From contig OY756964.1 of the NCBI GenBank assembly GCA_963580455.1, positions 8,990,001 to 9,054,000 on the forward strand: a stretch of DNA of 64,000 bases, written 5' to 3'. This stretch comes from Euonymus europaeus. Lineage: Eukaryota; Streptophyta; Magnoliopsida; Celastrales; Celastraceae. Every line of letters begins with the position of its first letter. Position 1 is the first letter of the stretch. The position numbers and the translations under genes were made by a program. Below, one piece after another: positions 58,838 to 64,000 of the stretch. Below the pieces are notes generated by a model. That model saw nothing but the letters and a program-made list of their open reading frames with translations, had not been told where the DNA came from and searched no databases.

Positions 58838-59344
58838 GTGAATGAGTCTAATATATCTTCGGGTCGATGGACTGTGGAAATGATCGAGGATAAATTTGCT
58901 CGCTATAATAAGCATCAAATTGGTAGATTTGTTGATTTCCCAGTTGCTACATTTGCAGGTAATTCAACTGCTTGTTTGGCTTCTACTCCCACTTGGGTTA
59001 TTGATTCGGGGTCCACACACCATTTGACGAATGTCTCAGGTACTCTCTCTGACTTTTATGTGACTTCTGATCATCATAGTATCATTGTGGCGAATGGATC
59101 CCCATTGAAAGTACATGGTTGTGGCTCTGTAAAATTTTCCTCCTCTATGATGCTTCACAATGTTCTTTACACACCCCAGAATTCATTTAATTTGTTATCT
59201 ATTGGTCATATTACTCGTGACTTACACTGCTCAGTGACCTTCTTTCCTACTTATGGTGTGTTTCAGAACCTTATGATGAGGAAGATTATTTGTAGTGGTT
59301 GGATGGCTAATGGTTTGTATGTATTGAATGAGAGTTTTCCTTGA
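58838..59344 (+). pseudogene. Copia protease and pre-integrase region
   Basis: This is the protease of the plus-strand copia element. WVIDSGSTHHLTNVSG keeps the Asp-Ser-Gly active site at about 58996-59040. It is followed by IIVANGSPLKVHGCGSVKF and VLYTPQNSFNLLSIGHITRD, normal copia blocks before the integrase. This segment is open for 168 codons, but the polyprotein is broken on both sides. Confidence 0.85.
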
Positions 59345-60190
59345 CTGTTTACTGCAGATTGGGTCTTCCTTCCTTAGCTATACTAAAGTATATTTTTTCT
59401 AATTTTAAGTCTGTGTCACACTTGTCTTCTGAGTCCTGTCATTTAGCAAAAATAACTCGTGTTTATTATCCTATTCGACAAAATAATCGTACATCTACTC
59501 CTTTTGCTTTAGTACATTCTGATATTTGGGGACCTTGTCCAGTCACTTCTATGTTGGGTTTTCACTATTATGTGACCTTTATTAATGATTTCTCACGTTT
59601 TAATTATATTTATTTGTTAAAGTCTCGATCTTAGCTATTTTTTGTGTTTCAGACATTTGTGTTAGAAATTTGAAATCAGCTCCATACTACAATTCAGATA
59701 TTTTGGAGTGATAATGAAGGTGAATACCTTTCTCAGCCTATGCTTGATTTCTTTTGCACTCAGGGTATAGTTCATCAAACTTCATGTTCCTATACTCCCC
59801 AGCAAAATGGTGTCACTGAGTGTAAACATCGTCATCTTTTATAAATTGCTCGTGTTTTTATGCTTCACACGAGTGTTCCTAAATATTTTTGGAGTGATGC
59901 TATTTTGACGACTTATTATCTAATCAATTGTCTCCCGTCTTCAGTTCTTGATGGTCAGTCTCTTAGATCTATGTTACTCCCACACCAGAGTCCATTTCTT
60001 TTATCTCTTCGAGTTTTTTGGGTGCACTACTTATGTTCAAGATGTTCATCCACAAAAGACTAAACTTGATGCTCGTGCCTTCCAATGCCTTTTTCTTGGT
60101 TATTTTAAATCCCATAAAGGGTATCGATGTTTCTATCCTGAGTTGAATCGATTTCTAGTGTCCTCTAAGGTCTCATTTGAATAGTATCTT
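59341..60190 (+). pseudogene. Copia integrase, broken
   Basis: The zinc-binding start reads YCRLGLPSLAILK, where copia relatives usually have His at two positions, so both appear lost. Catalytic core blocks are FALVHSDIWGPCPV, FINDFSRFNYIYLLKSRS, FWSDNEGEYLSQPM and YTPQQNGVTECKHRHLL, which keep the two Asp and the Glu. Stops occur after LKSRS and after KHRHLL. The downstream KTKLDARAFQCLFLGY block is in another frame. Confidence 0.85.
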
Positions 60191-60205
60191 CCCTTTTATT
60201 CCTCA

Positions 60206-62115
60206 TTGTCTTTGACACCTCTGGTTCCTACCATTTCTTCCACATCTTCTATATCGAGTACTAACGATTTCCTAGTTTATCATAGTTCCACAGCTTTTGT
60301 GTCCTGTTCAGACTCTTCGCCTCTCCATACTGCACTTTTACCCTCTACTACCACTAAGCCAGTCTTCTTTTCACCGGGTCTGGTAAGTCCTTCTCAGCCT
60401 GTTTTCCATGATAACATTTCTTTTTCTAAAACACTTGCTATGCTTGATGTACCTAGTACACCGGTTGTTCCTGATGTTCCTATTGCTAGTCGTTGCCCAT
60501 ATCGTGCTTGTAGGGATCATCCTCGCTATATAGATTCTCAGCATCTGTGCAGGCATCCATCTCTACTTTGGATACTCACTTAGTTTTAAAAACTATGGCT
60601 GATGCTCTAGCCTATCCCAGTTGGTGTGTAGCTCTGGAAGAAGAAATGGATGCTCTTGAACACAATCACACATGGGATCTTGTCACTATTCATCCATCCA
60701 AACATGCCATTGGATGTAAGTTGGTGTTTACTGTCAAGCTTAATCCTAATGGTTCTTTAGCTCGGTTAAAGGCTCGCCTGGTTGCTAAAGGTTATGCCCA
60801 AACCTATGGTGTTAATTATTTTTAAACATTCTCTCTTGTTGCTAAGATGGCCTCTATCCGATTGTTCATTTCATTGGCTGCTTCTAGAGATTGGCCTTTA
60901 TATCAACTTGATGTTAAGAATGCGTTTCTACATGGTGATATAGATGAAGAGGTGTATATGGAACAACCTTCTAGTTTCCATGCTCAGGGGGGCGTATCAA
61001 GGTGTGTAAGTTACGGCTCTCTTTGTATGGTCTCAAGCAGTCTCCCCGGGTTTGGTTTAGGAGTTTTAGTATGGTGTAATGCAGTTTGGTATGCAACAAT
61101 CAGAGAAAGATCACACCCTTTTTTATAGTCATACTTCTACTAGTTGTATTTTCTTAATTAAGTATATTGATGATATTGTTATTACTAGTGATGATGCTGT
61201 TGTGATTGCTGACCTAAAGAGCTTTATTTAGTCCAAGTTTCAGACCAAAGATTTGGCTCTTTTGAAATATTTCTTAGGGTTTGAAGTAGCAAGATGCAAA
61301 AAGGGTATATTTCTATCATAAAGGAAATATGTGTTAGATTTATTACAAGATGTTGGGTTATTCAAAGCCAAAGTTGTAGATTCACCTATGGATCCTAGTG
61401 TCAAGTCATTTTCTGATGATGGTAAAGTATTTCCTCACCCTGATAGGTATCGTCGTATGGTTGGTAAGTTGAATTGTCTAACTACAATGACGCGGCTTGA
61501 TATAGCTTATCCTGTCAGTATTTTTGGTTAGTTTATGGTTGATCCACACACTCTACACTGGAATGCTATAGTATGTATTCTTCGCTATCTTGAAGCTAAT
61601 CCTGGTAAAGAATTGGAGTTTAGTGACCATGATCACTTGTTAATTGAAGGATATTCTAATGTTTTTTGGGCTTGAAATCCTTTTGATCGCCGATCTACAT
61701 CAGGGTACACAGTGTTTGTTGGTGGTAATTTGGTAGCTCGAAAAAGCAAGAAGCAAGATATAGTTGCTCATTCTAGTTTTGAAGCTGAGTATCGTGTTAT
61801 GTCCTCAGTTGCTTCATAAATTTTGCGGCTGCGACAATTATTGGAGGAGTTGGGTGCGCCTCATGGAGTCCTACCAAATTGTGGTGCGATAATCGATCTA
61901 TAATTTATATAGCTACTAATCATATCTATCATGAGAGAACCAAACATATTAAAGTGGATTATCATTTTATTCGACGTGCATATTGGTGACATTCTTAAAT
62001 TTGGTTATGTTCGATCTAGTGAACAATTGGCTGATCTTCTTACTAAGCCATTACCTGGTTCTCGTGCTACTCTTATTTGTAACAGGCTGAGACTAGTTGA
62101 TATTTATGCTCCAAC
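60206..62115 (+). pseudogene. Copia reverse transcriptase and RNase H, broken
   Basis: After a Ser/Thr-rich linker, the reverse transcriptase starts with WCVALEEEMDALEHNHTWDL and IGCKLVFTVKLNPNGSLARL, then ASRDWPLYQLDVKNAFLHGD. The palm motif KYIDDIVITSDD lies at about 61160-61195. RNase H blocks include RRSTSGYTVFVGGNLVARKS, then HSSFEAEYRVM and SSEQLADLLTKPLPG near 62010-62060. Stops and frame changes occur near 60585, 60825, 61128, 61230, 61319, 61531, 61675 and 61819. The order and motifs are those of Ty1/copia. Confidence 0.9.
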
Positions 62116-62119
62116 TTTT

Positions 62120-62134
62120 GGGGGGGAGGAGGGG
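62120..62134 (+). other. Polypurine tract of the copia element
   Basis: The run GGGGGGGAGGAGGGG lies immediately before the 3' LTR start and would prime plus-strand synthesis in an active element. Confidence 0.8.
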
Positions 62135-62318
62135 TGTTAGTCTACCTCTCATTTGTCTACCACCCATTTGTCTACCTCCCATCTGTTTTATTAATTGTGT
62201 CTCTTCCATAGTGTATTTGTCTAAACTACTTGTTTTGCATATATAATAAGTGAGACAGTGTACCTTAAGATATATTGAATATTGTACAACCAAGCTTTCA
62301 TCTTTAACAAATTGAATA
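62135..62318 (+). mobile_element. 3' LTR of plus-strand copia element
   Basis: The LTR starts TGTTAGTCTACC and ends AAATTGAATA, or CA two bases later. Its first part has a repeated TCTACCTCCCATTTG unit in three copies that the 5' LTR lacks. The remainder matches 45882-46042. With that LTR it bounds a 16.4-kb insertion, most of which is younger nested elements. Confidence 0.85.
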
Positions 62319-62577
62319 CAGACTACTAGATAGGTACACATACCGTGACTCTGGAAAATGTGATTTTGAGTTTAAATTTGATTTTGTTGCTCTAACAAGA
62401 GTCTTGCTCATCTGTGAGACATGTATAAAGGAGTGGATTTTTATATATGCTTATGAATATATGTATCTCTACTAAGTAATATTATTAAGAGTTTGTAAAA
62501 AGTTATTATATCAAAATTTCTTTTAATTAATTCCCTTTAAAATTCCACATCATGTTCTAAGAGTCGGGGTGTGAAAA
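62319..62577 (+). mobile_element. Outer gypsy element, 5' LTR, right piece
   Basis: This continues the LTR interrupted at 45881. It matches 63852-64000 (CTACTAGATA, CACATACC, GGAAAATGTGATT) and ends GGGTGTGAAA before a degenerate primer-binding site TGGTATTAGAGC at 62580-62591. Confidence 0.75.
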
Positions 62578-62723
62578 GTTGGTATTAGAGCATAGGTTTG
62601 GTTACGGTTGAGTAATGGTATGTGCATCAGTTTGGTTTTATATTGCAGTCTATTGGGTAAGCGTTATGTGAAATATGTAAATGATTGTTCTTTTATTTAC
62701 GTGCATGATGGTATGTGATATAG

Positions 62724-63575
62724 ATGGCTGATGGAGGATAGGGTAGATCTGTAGCGTAGAGAGCTAGAGGGAGAGTTATTATTTCAGGTAGAGGTAGAGG
62801 TTGGATAACAAAGATAGAGGATGAGAATCCAAAGATGCTAGTATGGGTGTTAGGGGATAGTTCACATGATAGAGTGGGTACGGGAGAGTTTAATTGACAA
62901 GAGTAGTTACCTAAGCCTGATAAGGAGGTGCAGATGCCTGAGCCTATTGTTTCTTCATCTAGGATAACATTGGGGGATATACATATCATAGCGGGTGCTA
63001 CTGTTTAGGCTAAACTAAAGGGCGTAGTACCTCACATTCAGAGAGCTAAAAGAGGGAATGAGATGGGGCCTCGAGTGGAGGATGTAGTTGCTGAGACTAA
63101 TACTAGGAGGGTATTGACAGAATTATTAGAGCTTAGACAGACCAAACCTCTTGTTTATAGGGGAGTAATGGATGTCGTACAACTTTTATAGTGGCTTACA
63201 CAGATGAGCCACCGATTAGATACATTGCACGTAAATGCTAAGTATGGAGTGCAGCTGGTATCACATTTCCTTGAGGGTACTTCTATAACATGGTTGGAGT
63301 CTCTTCTTAGAACACAAAGTACTATATTATGTGATAGATTTACCCAGTTGATATAGGAGAGGTTTATACTCAGTGTTGTTAGAGACTTATTATTAGTGCA
63401 GGAGTTTCTTATCTTTTGGCAGACCTAAGAGATGACAATGACCCAGTTTTAGATTAGGTTTGAGGAGCTAGTTATATTTGGTCAACGCTATGTTACATTG
63501 ATGATGAGAAAGTAGCATGATTTCAAATGGCCTTACTTCATAGTATAACTATGCAAGTTCAGACTCAGAGGTTGA
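62724..63575 (+). pseudogene. Gag of the outer gypsy element, heavily decayed
   Basis: After a possible ATG at 62724 the frame holds many stops, but it shows an Arg/Gly-rich start, then VRELLELR-like sequence and the gag core: VQLL-WLTQMSHRLDTLHV, VQLVSHFLEGTSITWLESLL, FTQLI-ERFILSVVRDLLL and EMTMTQF-IRFEELVIFG. These match the retrotransposon gag domain of gypsy elements. It joins LTR sequence near 63585 directly, so zinc knuckle and pol have been deleted. Confidence 0.7.
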
Positions 63576-63584
63576 CTACTTAGC

Positions 63585-64000
63585 AAAAAAGTGATAGTGA
63601 GTTATTGAGTGTAGGTAGTGATTGCCAATCTTGAAATCTCAATGGTTGAGCAACGTGAGGGTTGGGGTGACTAATAAGAGTAGTTAATGGAATCATTCTC
63701 TGGCAATGAACTTGAAGTAGTTGTTGCAGACTAGTTAGTGGAAGAGGATACTCGAGTTAGCAAAAGATTTGAGTTTGCTTAAGATATCAATAGTAAGGCT
63801 TACGTTACGGGTGAGACTTGCAAGGCCAATTGAGCTGGTGGTGCGGACCGGACTACTAGATAAGTGCACATACCATGAGATTGGAAAATGTGATTAGGGT
63901 TTAAATTTGATTTTCTTGATCTAATGAGAGTCCTGCTCTTACGTGGGACATGTATAAAGGGGACAATATTTATATATGCTTATGAATATGTTTATATTTC
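63585..64000 (+). mobile_element. Outer gypsy element, second LTR copy (window edge)
   Basis: This uninterrupted copy of the LTR piece at 45618-45881 continues into the sequence found at 62319, which shows how the copia element split the first copy. It runs off the window at 64000. Confidence 0.75.

Overview
The window is nuclear plant DNA, almost certainly from a eudicot. It is AT-rich, holds one intact intron-containing tau-class glutathione S-transferase gene, and otherwise consists of plant transposable elements and their debris: Ty3/gypsy chromoviruses, Ty1/copia elements, LINE tails, an hAT transposon, a Mutator-like element, a Helitron and smaller inverted-repeat elements. It also holds fragments of two plant gene families, the plant mobile domain (PMD) and FCP1-like HAD phosphatases. 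The species cannot be named from sequence alone. No tRNA, rRNA or CRISPR was seen.

Layout. From 1 to 3.2 kb there are duplicated hairpins and a 365-bp direct repeat. From 3.2 to 6.5 kb lie a gypsy LTR end, its primer-binding site and a gag with two stops. From 6.5 to 11.1 kb there is gene-free DNA with an unusual alternating tandem array and a T-rich tract. From 11.3 to 15.2 kb lies a dead minus-strand chromovirus pol next to a 457-bp LTR. An inverted-repeat element sits at 15.2-16.2 kb. A broken PMD gene occupies 18.2-20.3 kb, with short intron-exon modules repeated in tandem, and a Helitron with recognisable termini splits its downstream part (20340-21503).

From 22.6 to 29.0 kb are three tandem composite units, each a decayed piece of an FCP1-like HAD gene followed by an array of about 104-bp repeats. 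A 1-kb solo LTR interrupts the third. A further piece of the same array, with the same flanking sequence, lies at 31.7-32.2 kb. The GST gene (32842-33624) begins about 650 bp after that.

From 34.5 to 44.0 kb is a minus-strand copia element with both LTRs. It was entered later by an hAT transposon (exact 8-bp target duplication) and by two LINE fragments, and it appears to have split an older LINE RNase H. From 45.6 kb to the window end is a nest up to four levels deep: a gypsy element holds a copia element, which holds a chromovirus with 433-bp LTRs plus a solo LTR of about 2.5 kb, and that solo LTR holds two inverted-repeat DNA transposons.

Functionally, only the GST looks able to make a normal protein. 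Every transposon reading frame examined carries stops, frameshifts or lost catalytic residues, so this is a transposon graveyard around a single detoxification gene. The best candidate for something undescribed is the family of alternating FCP1-fragment and 104-bp-repeat units at 22.6-32.2 kb.
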